Positions 9,980 to 19,063 of a stretch of DNA of 64,000 nt are shown in pieces. How positions within the stretch are numbered: position 1 is the first letter of the stretch; each line of letters begins with the position of its first letter. Under the pieces are notes generated by a model. The model had not been told where the DNA came from, made no database searches, and saw nothing but the letters and a program-made list of their open reading frames with translations. The stretch spans positions 1 through 64,000 of the forward strand of contig JAKURL010000009.1 in the NCBI GenBank assembly GCA_022449345.1, given 5' to 3'. The DNA is from Candidatus Thalassarchaeum sp. Its GTDB lineage: Archaea; Thermoplasmatota; Poseidoniia; Poseidoniales; Thalassarchaeaceae. Both the position numbers and the translations under genes were made by a program.

Positions 9980-11560
9980 ATGAAGACCGTATCCATTCCG
10001 TCAATGTATGAGAGTGCCATGCGCGACATCACTGTGAAGAGCGTCAAACTAAATCGAGACCTTGACAAGATGCTTGAGCAGGCACTTGAGAGGGACTTGC
10101 TGGTTCGCATAGGCTGGGGTAAACAAGGCGATGAAAAACCCAAGAAAGGGGAGATTGGGGTAATCACCCACCTTCCTGAAAATTCCAGAGTTTTGCTACT
10201 TGGAGATCTAGGTGAGTGTGCTGGTGCAATGAATGATGGCGGGACCTTCACCCTGCAAGGCGGATGCAGTTCGATGCTAGGCGCTTTCCAAAAGTCTGGT
10301 AGAATTACAATCGAGAGTGATGCTGGAGATCGTGCGGGACACAGAATGAATGGAGGCGAGATTATCATTCAAGGTTCTGTAGGGGATGAAACAGGGGCGG
10401 GAATGCAAGGTGGATCCATCATTGTCAGAGGTCACTCAGGTGAGGCAACCGGATCTGGAATGGCAGGAGGTACTGTGGTTGTCCTTGGAAACACAGGAAA
10501 TGAACCTGGCAGAGGTATGGTTGGAGGCCGTGTAATCATCTCCGGCTCTTGCCCCCCACCAGGTGAGGGGGCAACAATGAGGTCGATCGAAGCCAGTGAA
10601 TTAGATGAACTGGCTGAACATCTTGAACCATTAGGATTGCACATAGATTCAGATGCTCTAGTAATTGTACCAAGCGAAGATGGCCCCCCAGAAGCAGAAT
10701 TTCCCGAGACTTCCATCACTGAAGGATTCGAGGGGATTACCCTAGTTCCTTCGGCAAGAGACAGACTTCCAACCCATTCACCAATAGACACCAGTTCGCC
10801 ACTACGCCCCGCTGGACAAGACGAATATGCCTTGATTGCCCCCCTTCCTTGGATAATTGAAACCGATAGGATGACTGCAAATACTGGCACTTATGGCACT
10901 AGCCAACCCGGATTGGTCACTACTGAACCTAGGGCTAATGATCTAATGTTAATCACCGAAGACAATCTTCTCGAAGCTGCTGGGCTCATCCACAATTGTT
11001 CGGGGATGGTCCTAGATCTAACCCAAATGCCTGTAATTAACGATGCAGAGATTGAAGCACTGCTAGTCTCTCTATACAGTAGGATGGCTGATGATTCACT
11101 AGTATTCCTGAAAGATAGCGTTTCAAGGGTTGAACACCTGTTCCGACTGGTTGTGGACTTGGATCTTGACGGTGCATTAGTCGACGTTGCCACTGCCGGA
11201 GGTTCTAGGGCGGCAGCGGCCTTACCAAGAATTGGTCTTGTTGCACAAGCCATGAGCCTACCAAAACAAGGTAGGAAGATTATGCTTAAGTTGGATGAAG
11301 CACCTTCGGCAGAGGACCTCCTAATTGCAATTGCAGCCGGATGTTCAGCGATTGTTGCACCGGCGGCGGACGATGATGTAGAGGCTGCCTTGACTTGGAT
11401 TGATGGAATCATGAGAGGTTGGATGTTAGAATTGGGAATAAGCAACCTTTCTGAATTAACTAGGCGAAACTTGCGTGCTCTTGATCATGACACAGCGGCA
11501 ATTTCTGGCCTCCGCTTAATCGGATATGATAGGCCGCTTCCAATGTGGTTGAGAAATTGA
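9980..11560 (+). CDS. GXGXG (glutamate synthase alpha-like) domain protein with degenerate GltS-like C-terminal region
   Basis: Repeats GAMNDGGTFTLQG / GHRMNGGEIIIQG / GAGMQGGSIIVRG / GSGMAGGTVVVLG / GRGMVGGRVIISG; C-terminal LELGISNLSELTRRNLRAL resembles the end of GltB FMN domains. Confidence 0.75.
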   Translation: MKTVSIPSMYESAMRDITVKSVKLNRDLDKMLEQALERDLLVRIGWGKQGDEKPKKGEIGVITHLPENSRVLLLGDLGECAGAMNDGGTFTLQGGCSSMLGAFQKSGRITIESDAGDRAGHRMNGGEIIIQGSVGDETGAGMQGGSIIVRGHSGEATGSGMAGGTVVVLGNTGNEPGRGMVGGRVIISGSCPPPGEGATMRSIEASELDELAEHLEPLGLHIDSDALVIVPSEDGPPEAEFPETSITEGFEGITLVPSARDRLPTHSPIDTSSPLRPAGQDEYALIAPLPWIIETDRMTANTGTYGTSQPGLVTTEPRANDLMLITEDNLLEAAGLIHNCSGMVLDLTQMPVINDAEIEALLVSLYSRMADDSLVFLKDSVSRVEHLFRLVVDLDLDGALVDVATAGGSRAAAALPRIGLVAQAMSLPKQGRKIMLKLDEAPSAEDLLIAIAAGCSAIVAPAADDDVEAALTWIDGIMRGWMLELGISNLSELTRRNLRALDHDTAAISGLRLIGYDRPLPMWLRN

Positions 11561-11569
11561 GGTGTTAGC

Positions 11570-13324
11570 ATGCCGACTCTAAATCTGCAGCATAGCCTGC
11601 TTGAATACATACAGAATCTCAACGGCTCGGAGCACTCTCCGGAGTCTTGGTCTGAATGGCTGCCGGCTATCGGATGCCCAGTAGAAGGAAGTGATGAGGA
11701 GGTCCTTGAGGTCGAGGTGTTTCCCGACCGCCCAGACTTGCTAAGTCATGAAACAATGGCAAGGGCCGGACGAGCATTCTTGCAAGGCGAAATTCAAGAC
11801 CAATCCATTCAAACATCCGACAGTGGTATGGTGCTGGATGTTGACTCCAGTCTCAAATCTGTCAGACCGGTTATCATGGCAGCAATCGTTAGGTGTGTAA
11901 ACAACGGTGAGACTACTGAGGGAAGAGATGAATTCATTCAATCCCTAATGGATCACCAAGAGAAATTACATCTAAGCCTCGGGCGAAGAAGGAGATTTTC
12001 TTCTATTGGAGTCCACGACCTTTCGACTTTGAGTCCTCCATTCAGAGTCATTACCGTCCCCGGTTCACACTCATTTGTACCACTAGCAATGGATGAAAAA
12101 ATGACTATAGACGCGATACTTACTGAGCATCCAAAGGGTGTCGAATATGCTCATTTAATGGAAGAACTGGAAGTTTATCCTGTAATTATTGACTCTAATG
12201 ACGATATCCTTTCCTTCCCTCCAATAATTAACGGAGACCACACTACAGTTACCGATTCGACGACTGATTTCTTCATCGATGTCACGGGCTGGGATGAACG
12301 CGCTGTTGAAGCCTGTTTGCTTCTAGTATGCCTTTCTTTGGCTGAGCGAGGAGGGACAATAGAGCAAGTTCAGGTGAATGGTTGTGATGGACAGGTTCGA
12401 TTAACTCCGAATATGGAGGCAAAAGAACACAGAGTTTCTGACCGATTAATCAATCGCGTTCTCGGATTGACTCTCGATAGTGAAGAGATTTCCTCGGCCA
12501 TCCAAAGAATGGGAGGAACTCTGATGACGTCCCGCGCCGTAACAGACGGAGTAAACAAAGCCGAGCGCTGGGCTGACCTAGAGGTCGGTGAGCGAGAACA
12601 TGTAATCGCAATGCCACGATGGCGATTTGACATTATGCACCCAGTTGATATCGTCGAAGATATCGCCATCGGCTATGGTTACAAGAATATGCCAAATATA
12701 CTCTCATCAGTTCACTTAGATGCCATTCCATTACCCTCTGCCCACCTGCATAGAAGGGTGCGTGAGAGTTTACGCTCACTAAATCTGCAGGAGACTCAAA
12801 GCCTAACTCTATCCAATGACAGAGTCCAGTTCGACAATACCCGATGGTATAGATTAGCCGAGACTACCGAATTGGCTAACCCGATTACCATTGACCATAC
12901 AATGATGCGTCAAAGGATTCTTCCAAGTTTATTGCAACTACTCGCAGCCAATCGTCATCACGAATTGCCTCAACGGGTTTACGAGCTTGGAACTGTTGTG
13001 TTGGATTCACACAATGCGACAAGGGCCGCTTGGGCCTGTGCTGAGGTGGGGGGTGGTTTCTCCGCAGCCAAAGGATTTGCCCAAGCACTACTGAGAGATA
13101 TTGGAGCTGACCTAGATAATGTTGTTTGGGAAGCCACTGAATCAGATGAAGGGCCTTGGTTAGCAGGTAGAGGTGCTAAGGTTCTGATCTCTGGAGAAGA
13201 AGTAGGTCAAATTGGAGAATTAGACCCCGTAATCGCTTCTGAATTCGGCCTTAGAGTGCCAATTCAAGCGGGTGATTTTGACATCGATGCGCTAGGCAGT
13301 CTAATCCCTGACCCAGTTCTCTGA
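11570..13324 (+). CDS. pheT: Phenylalanyl-tRNA synthetase beta subunit
   Basis: 584 aa; EVEVFPDRPDLLSHETMARAGRAFL; DIMHPVDIVEDIAIGYGYKNM; QAGDFDIDAL. Confidence 0.93.
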   Translation: MPTLNLQHSLLEYIQNLNGSEHSPESWSEWLPAIGCPVEGSDEEVLEVEVFPDRPDLLSHETMARAGRAFLQGEIQDQSIQTSDSGMVLDVDSSLKSVRPVIMAAIVRCVNNGETTEGRDEFIQSLMDHQEKLHLSLGRRRRFSSIGVHDLSTLSPPFRVITVPGSHSFVPLAMDEKMTIDAILTEHPKGVEYAHLMEELEVYPVIIDSNDDILSFPPIINGDHTTVTDSTTDFFIDVTGWDERAVEACLLLVCLSLAERGGTIEQVQVNGCDGQVRLTPNMEAKEHRVSDRLINRVLGLTLDSEEISSAIQRMGGTLMTSRAVTDGVNKAERWADLEVGEREHVIAMPRWRFDIMHPVDIVEDIAIGYGYKNMPNILSSVHLDAIPLPSAHLHRRVRESLRSLNLQETQSLTLSNDRVQFDNTRWYRLAETTELANPITIDHTMMRQRILPSLLQLLAANRHHELPQRVYELGTVVLDSHNATRAAWACAEVGGGFSAAKGFAQALLRDIGADLDNVVWEATESDEGPWLAGRGAKVLISGEEVGQIGELDPVIASEFGLRVPIQAGDFDIDALGSLIPDPVL

Positions 13325-13334
13325 GTCCATAACT

Positions 13335-13520
13335 TCAGTCGTCGCCTAAAAGCGCCATAGCATCAAGGAAAGACTTGTCTTCGAGATGACTTTTATCTTC
13401 AATCAAATCCTTTTGTTCATCTTTTTCTTTCCTCTCATATTCCACAACTTCAGCTTTTTTCGGTTTCACCTTTGGTACGGCGGGGGTACTTTTCTTGCTG
13501 AACGGCCACTTGGGCGCCAT
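13335..13520 (-). CDS. Small Lys/Glu-rich hypothetical protein (61 aa)
   Basis: ORF MAPKWPFSKKSTPAVPKVKPKKAEVVEYERKEKDEQKD...; fills the gap between pheT and the divergent 13615 gene. Confidence 0.45.
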   Translation of the reverse strand: MAPKWPFSKKSTPAVPKVKPKKAEVVEYERKEKDEQKDLIEDKSHLEDKSFLDAMALLGDD

Positions 13521-13614
13521 GGAGGACGAACAGCACCCCAGACCATAGTCCCTTCGTTTATGCGATTCATCAAGAAAGGGTAGAAATCAAAGGCGAGAAC
13601 GATGAGCGTCTCCC

Positions 13615-16431
13615 ATGCGAGGCAGGGCTTTGGCCATGATAGTGATTCTCATATTTCTGTCAATTTCGACTTCGCCGAGCATGTTAATTGACATCCCGAA
13701 ACATTCCGAGACAGCCTCAAACGATTCAACTCTAGACCTAGTTTTCCTCGGAAATTCATACACCTCAAACAATCAATTACATGTGAGAGTAAACAATTTG
13801 TTGGATGCTGCAGGATTCGACCCCGAAGTGCAAGCTTTCACAAGCGGAGGGAAGACGCTCGCATGGCACGGAGAACAAGCAGAAACAGAGGGGTCTGAAT
13901 GGTACGATGCCTTGCGGACACCTCACGATTTTATTCTGCTTCAAGACCAAAGTCAAGTTCCTGGATTTCCCACTACAACGTCCTATTGGCAAGACAGTTT
14001 ACAAGGAGCGGAAATTATCGATGGATTGGTTGACGATAATGGAGGTGACACCTTCTTTGTCATGACATGGGGTTACAGGTTTGGTGATGAGGGGAATAGT
14101 TGGAGATATCCAGATTACGAAACCATGCAAAATCATCTACAAACCGGATATTTGGCTTATGCAGAGAATCTGTCATCTGAAGAAAGACCTGTCTTTATTG
14201 CCCCAGTTGGATTGGCATTTGAGAACATCTTCAACTCCCTAACAAATGCCACTGAAGATGGAACTATTTTCTCCGACTTGTACGCGTCAGATGGTAAACA
14301 CCCTTCAATCCAAGGAACATATTTGGCCGCCTGTGTAATTCACGTTTCAGTTACGGGTACAGATTCGGTTGGTTTGCCCTCCACTGGTGGAATTAATGCT
14401 ACTAGAACCCTAGAACTGCAACAATGGGCAGACCACACTGTGCTCAATACATCGGGTTTAACCTACCCTTGGCAATTACAGGACCTAGGCGTTGAGTTCG
14501 GTGTAGATTCCGGTTCAATTTTCAATATCGAGTCTGGTCTGGCGATTGGGATAGCTGCTAACTTCACCAATCTAGCAGAGGTAAATACGACCGCACTGAT
14601 AGAAATCTCTGGCCCAGAGGGTTGGGGGGTTTCTTGGGATTATCCTACAAGTCCAGAAGTTGGACACTCCTTTGAGGCTCCAAGCGATGTAGTGCAATGG
14701 ATGCAATTTACGGTAACTGCGCCAGAGGTTTCCGCCGGTTACCCTCTAGCAAATTCGATACATGACTTCAGTGTAAGTTTGTTGGGAGACCATACTGGAA
14801 ATGAGGATTGGTGGAATTTCTCATTGCGTTACGGTGAATGGAAGGGGATGCAAATAATCGTAGGAGGCGGGACTGCTTCAATTGACCCTGGAGGTGTAGT
14901 CGACCTAGAATTCGTTCTACAGAATATTGGTAACTCGATTAACTCACTTGGAATCAATATCGCAGCCTTGCACGAAAATGGCTCACCTGTTGAAACTCCA
15001 AGCCTCTCCTTTGCTCATGAGGGATGGACGGCTATAGTCTACGACCGAGCAGGTTTGGAAGACATGAATCCAGGGGAAATGACGACGGTTCGGATGCAAG
15101 TCCAATCGCCGATAAGTACCTCTGGAAGATTGGATATGATGGTGCAATTTTGGGCAGAGGGAGTCGAAGAAGTCGAGAGACTGAATCAATCGGTTAGTAT
15201 CGTGCCACGCTCGGGTGGAGAATTAGTACTGACAAATGTCGATTGTATGTTCGATGTTAGTCCAGGAGAATCTTGTTTCGTAGAATTGTACATTGAAAAT
15301 ACAGGAGATGCCGCATACTTATTCAATCTGAGTGTCGCAGAGAAGCCAGATTGGTTGGTTGTCAATATTACCAATTACACCCGTTATCTAGGACCGGGTC
15401 AAACTGTCCATGGAATCGATGTTTCAGCTTGGACCGCGATCGGCCTAGCAGCAGGACTTTCTGGAGAAGTTAGAATAGAGTTGGAAGTTGATGGCTGGAT
15501 TCCGGCTGAGGTGACTTTCGACGTCTCAATTGATGCTGTTAACGCTTGGGAAATAGTCCGTTCTGATGCCGAGGTAATGGATGGAAGATTGACAGGATAT
15601 TGGGAAGTGAAGAATATCGGCAATAGTCCAGACGGATTGGTAGTCAGTGTAGAATGTACAGATTTCACAGGCTTTGGGGTGTTAGCACCTTGGGATGATT
15701 TACCAGATGAGGAAACTAGGTCATTTGAAATCCTAAATGTACCTATTGACGGAACTGTATTGTTCGAAGTTTGGATGGATGTCCCAGAGGAAGTCCCGAT
15801 TGCAACGGATGCAATATTGACTGTTGAAGTTCGATCTGTCCGTGACCCCTCCGTCCTACATATTGTTGAACATTCAGCACAGATTGACGGTGAGGAGCCT
15901 AGTGACCCATCTGAACCCGATGAGCCTAGTGCTTTTAGCAAGTTCATGCAGAGATGGTTGCAAACAATTTTGATTGTCATTGTCAGTATTGTAGGCACGG
16001 TGGCAGTTGCCTTTGCAATACGGTATAGAATCGAAGTCGACCGTGAGTATTACCGAAGTAAGAATCCACAAGTTGTAGTTGAGGAAGTAGGAGACTGGAT
16101 GTCTAAATTCGAAGAAGGGGATGAGGGGACACCAGAAATTATCGAAAGCCCAACTACCGATTCGGCATCATTCAAACAGGAATTCATGGAGAAGTCGGGG
16201 GACCATTCAAGGGAGGTCTCACCCGCTCCTGATTCAGAAGTCATAGATGAGGCTGGAGATGTGCTTGACGAGGCTCAAGCAGAAGATGCGATATTTGACG
16301 CAATCGAAATCGCTGATAAATTGCAAGAAAGCGATATTATCCATCCGGATAACATAGTATTGGACTTAGATGACTTCGATGAAAAATTGGATTCTTTAGG
16401 TCGAGAATTGCGTGATGATGAAGACCCGTGA
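13615..16431 (+). CDS. Secreted SGNH-hydrolase-like protein with Ig-like/NEW3-type repeats and C-terminal TM
   Basis: LVFLGNSYTSNN (block I) and SDGKHPSIQGTYLAACV (block V); TM LQTILIVIVSIVGTVAVAFAI; acidic cytoplasmic tail. Confidence 0.78.
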   Translation: MRGRALAMIVILIFLSISTSPSMLIDIPKHSETASNDSTLDLVFLGNSYTSNNQLHVRVNNLLDAAGFDPEVQAFTSGGKTLAWHGEQAETEGSEWYDALRTPHDFILLQDQSQVPGFPTTTSYWQDSLQGAEIIDGLVDDNGGDTFFVMTWGYRFGDEGNSWRYPDYETMQNHLQTGYLAYAENLSSEERPVFIAPVGLAFENIFNSLTNATEDGTIFSDLYASDGKHPSIQGTYLAACVIHVSVTGTDSVGLPSTGGINATRTLELQQWADHTVLNTSGLTYPWQLQDLGVEFGVDSGSIFNIESGLAIGIAANFTNLAEVNTTALIEISGPEGWGVSWDYPTSPEVGHSFEAPSDVVQWMQFTVTAPEVSAGYPLANSIHDFSVSLLGDHTGNEDWWNFSLRYGEWKGMQIIVGGGTASIDPGGVVDLEFVLQNIGNSINSLGINIAALHENGSPVETPSLSFAHEGWTAIVYDRAGLEDMNPGEMTTVRMQVQSPISTSGRLDMMVQFWAEGVEEVERLNQSVSIVPRSGGELVLTNVDCMFDVSPGESCFVELYIENTGDAAYLFNLSVAEKPDWLVVNITNYTRYLGPGQTVHGIDVSAWTAIGLAAGLSGEVRIELEVDGWIPAEVTFDVSIDAVNAWEIVRSDAEVMDGRLTGYWEVKNIGNSPDGLVVSVECTDFTGFGVLAPWDDLPDEETRSFEILNVPIDGTVLFEVWMDVPEEVPIATDAILTVEVRSVRDPSVLHIVEHSAQIDGEEPSDPSEPDEPSAFSKFMQRWLQTILIVIVSIVGTVAVAFAIRYRIEVDREYYRSKNPQVVVEEVGDWMSKFEEGDEGTPEIIESPTTDSASFKQEFMEKSGDHSREVSPAPDSEVIDEAGDVLDEAQAEDAIFDAIEIADKLQESDIIHPDNIVLDLDDFDEKLDSLGRELRDDEDP

Positions 16432-16446
16432 AGTTGCCGACGGTTC

Positions 16447-17184
16447 GTGGATGGCCACTGGATCATTGGAGTTGACGAGGCTGGTAGAGGCCCAGTCATC
16501 GGCCCATTAGTAGTTGGAGCATTAGCGATTCCATCAGGGGATATAGATGAATTATCTAAAATGGGAGTTAAGGATTCAAAGGAGATTCCAAGCCATAAGC
16601 GAGTTCGTATTTCTGAACAAATCACCCAGACCATAGAGCAGGGTCGATGGAAATCCGGACTCATTGTCTGTAAACCAAATCGAATCGATATCAATAGCAT
16701 ATCTTCGGATTTGAATAGTCTTGAAATCGAGTTGTTTTCTGAGGCGATATCGGCCACCAAATTATTTACCCAATCAGGAGTAATTAGAGCAGATGCTTGT
16801 GATGTGAGTGAAGAGAGATTTAGAAGTCGCTTGGCTTCATGTCTAGGAGATGATTGGAAAGAGTGGAATATCGAGGCTGAGCATGGTATGGACTCGAAGG
16901 ATGTTGTTGCTGGTGGCGCCTCAATTATTGCCAAAGTTGCTAGGGATTTAGCCATCGAAGAAATATCAGCCCGTACAGGTATAGATGTAGGTTCAGGATA
17001 CCCTTCTGACCAAACCACTAGAATAGCTGTTGAGAGCCTCCTATCTAATGGTAAGCCACATGACTCTCTCAGGTGGAGTTGGGCCACAGTCTCTGACATT
17101 TGGCAGAAGTTGCATAGCACCCCTGTTCCGGTCCGCTCGAAGAATGGTGGTTCGGTTGTACAATCCTCACTTGATGACTGGTAA
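16447..17184 (+). CDS. rnhB: Ribonuclease HII (GTG start)
   Basis: WIIGVDEAGRGPVIGPLVVGAL; DACDV; ehgmDSKDVVAGGASIIAKVARD. Confidence 0.93.
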   Translation: MDGHWIIGVDEAGRGPVIGPLVVGALAIPSGDIDELSKMGVKDSKEIPSHKRVRISEQITQTIEQGRWKSGLIVCKPNRIDINSISSDLNSLEIELFSEAISATKLFTQSGVIRADACDVSEERFRSRLASCLGDDWKEWNIEAEHGMDSKDVVAGGASIIAKVARDLAIEEISARTGIDVGSGYPSDQTTRIAVESLLSNGKPHDSLRWSWATVSDIWQKLHSTPVPVRSKNGGSVVQSSLDDW

Positions 17185-17209
17185 GTGTGAGAAGCGTCAA
17201 ATGCCTCAC

Positions 17210-17228
17210 ATCGGGCCGAAGGCCCGAT
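17210..17228. repeat. Perfect hairpin ATCGGGCC-GAA-GGCCCGAT, 25 nt after the rnhB stop
   Basis: Direct reading: 8-bp arms, 3-nt loop. Confidence 0.85.
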
Positions 17229-17231
17229 AGC

Positions 17232-18947
17232 ATGGCTGATTCTGGGTGGGATTCGGAGACCGTAGCGACGGTTCGAAAGTATGCCATGCAAAATACGGTG
17301 GAATACGATGGAGCGGGGCAAGCTGGATCGGTATTAGGTCGTTTACTGGGTGAAAGAGGCGACCTAAGACCTCGTGCTAGGGAACTCAAATCTCTGGTCG
17401 AGAAAGAAGTGGAGGCGGCCAATCAAATGGCTCAGAAGAACGGAGTCGAAGCGGTTAGAGAAGCATTAGCAGCGACAAACCCTGAGGCCCTAGAAAGGCA
17501 GAAGCAACAGAAGAGAGTTGGACTCAAACCACTGCCTAATGCAACCGAGGGTGAAGTCGTATTGCGATTTGCACCAAATCCCAACGGGCCGTTGACTATT
17601 GGACACTCAAGAGGAGTTGTGATTAATTCTGAATTTGCCTCAATTTATTCCGGCAAGGTTGTGCTGCGTTACGACGATACCGATACAAGAGTTAAGCCTC
17701 CATTACCCGAAGCCTACGACTGGATAGAAAAAGAATACGAATGGCTAGCTGGACGGCCTGCCGACATTATCATTCGCGCAAGTGAAAGAATGCCGATTTA
17801 TCTTGAATACGCCAAACGTATGCTCGAAGGTGGATTTGGCTATGTTTGTCGATGCACTGCTGCAGAATTCAAGACTCTCAGGGATAATTCCCATGTCTGC
17901 CCCTGCAGGGCTAGGAGTGTAGAGGAAAATATTGCTGATTGGGTTTCTATGAATGATGGAGATATCGAAGAAGGTGAGGCAGTTGTTAGAGTCATAACCG
18001 ACCTAGAATTGCCCAATCCAGCTCTTCGTGATTGGCCAGCATTACGGATACAACACACCCCACATCCGATGGTTGGAGATGAATACAAGGTCTGGCCCTT
18101 ACTTGACTTCCAGAGCGCCATAGAAGACCATCTGCAGGGAGTTACTCACATCGTACGCGGAAAGGATCTGATGGATTCAACTAGGAAACAGACTCTGTTG
18201 TACGAACACTTTGGTTGGACCTATCCAGAAACTCTCTACTGGGGGCGGGTAAAGGTTCACGAGTTTGGAGGCTTCTCAACTTCCGGAATGAGAGCAGATA
18301 TTGCCGATGGAAAATTCGAGGGATGGGGGGATTCTAGGTTACCTACAATAGCCGCGTTAAGTCGACGTGGATTCAAGTCACAAGCAATACGTGATTTTTG
18401 GATGGATCTTGGATTGACACAGAAGGACATATCTATCTCAATGCAAACCATTGAATCATTCAACTCCTCGGTAATCGATTCAGATTGTGAAAGGAGATCC
18501 TTCGTTCGAAATCCAAGAAATTTATCCTTAAACACAAACGACTTACCATTACCAGAAACTCTGCAAATTCCGCGCCATCCAGATGGTGAAATCAAAGGGA
18601 GTCGACAGTGGTTACTCTCTGACAAATTAGTAATCGAGGAGGAAGATTCTGCTGCGCAAATTCGCTTGAAGGATTTTGCAGATGTGTCAATTAACAAAAA
18701 AGATGCTATTGTTGAATCACTTGAGAAGCGGGGCAATAGAGCAATAGTCCATTGGCTACCGGTAAATCAAGGAAGAATTGCTCGGCTAACTACACCCTCT
18801 GGTGATGGATTTAGAATAGACGATGGACTAATCGAGAATGTAGATTTAGTCGAAGGGGCGATTGTTCAATTGGAAAGGGTTGGATTTGCTAGAATAGAGT
18901 CAATTCCAGAAAATGGACCTGTAGAATTACTATTCCTACATAGATAA
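17232..18947 (+). CDS. gltX: Glutamyl-tRNA synthetase (archaeal type)
   Basis: VVLRFAPNPNGPLTIGHSRGVVINSEFA; RYDDTDTRVKPP; start at MADSGWDSE. Confidence 0.93.
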   Translation: MADSGWDSETVATVRKYAMQNTVEYDGAGQAGSVLGRLLGERGDLRPRARELKSLVEKEVEAANQMAQKNGVEAVREALAATNPEALERQKQQKRVGLKPLPNATEGEVVLRFAPNPNGPLTIGHSRGVVINSEFASIYSGKVVLRYDDTDTRVKPPLPEAYDWIEKEYEWLAGRPADIIIRASERMPIYLEYAKRMLEGGFGYVCRCTAAEFKTLRDNSHVCPCRARSVEENIADWVSMNDGDIEEGEAVVRVITDLELPNPALRDWPALRIQHTPHPMVGDEYKVWPLLDFQSAIEDHLQGVTHIVRGKDLMDSTRKQTLLYEHFGWTYPETLYWGRVKVHEFGGFSTSGMRADIADGKFEGWGDSRLPTIAALSRRGFKSQAIRDFWMDLGLTQKDISISMQTIESFNSSVIDSDCERRSFVRNPRNLSLNTNDLPLPETLQIPRHPDGEIKGSRQWLLSDKLVIEEEDSAAQIRLKDFADVSINKKDAIVESLEKRGNRAIVHWLPVNQGRIARLTTPSGDGFRIDDGLIENVDLVEGAIVQLERVGFARIESIPENGPVELLFLHR

Positions 18948-18950
18948 GAT

Positions 18951-18990
18951 AAATTTAGCTCCTCGCACGTGGGCGGCGCCTACGGCGCCG
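18951..18990 (+). repeat. Intergenic module A: AAATTTAGCTCCTCGCACGTGGG + hairpin CGGCGCC-TAC-GGCGCCG (18974-18990)
   Basis: Direct reading; related to the 37759-37797 module on the opposite strand. Hairpin is 26 nt after the gltX stop. Confidence 0.75.
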
Positions 18991-19063
18991 ACATCAGAAA
19001 ATCAAGTCAATAGGACTCCCATAAGGGTCGCATTCAAGGACATAAAGCGAGTCAGCGTGCATT

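Noticed and set aside
9916-11445. Antisense ORFs of 150, 152 and 184 aa opposite the GXGXG gene
   Set aside because: Mirror frames of a clear coding gene; composition is Ser/Pro/Ile-rich shadow sequence without domain patterns.
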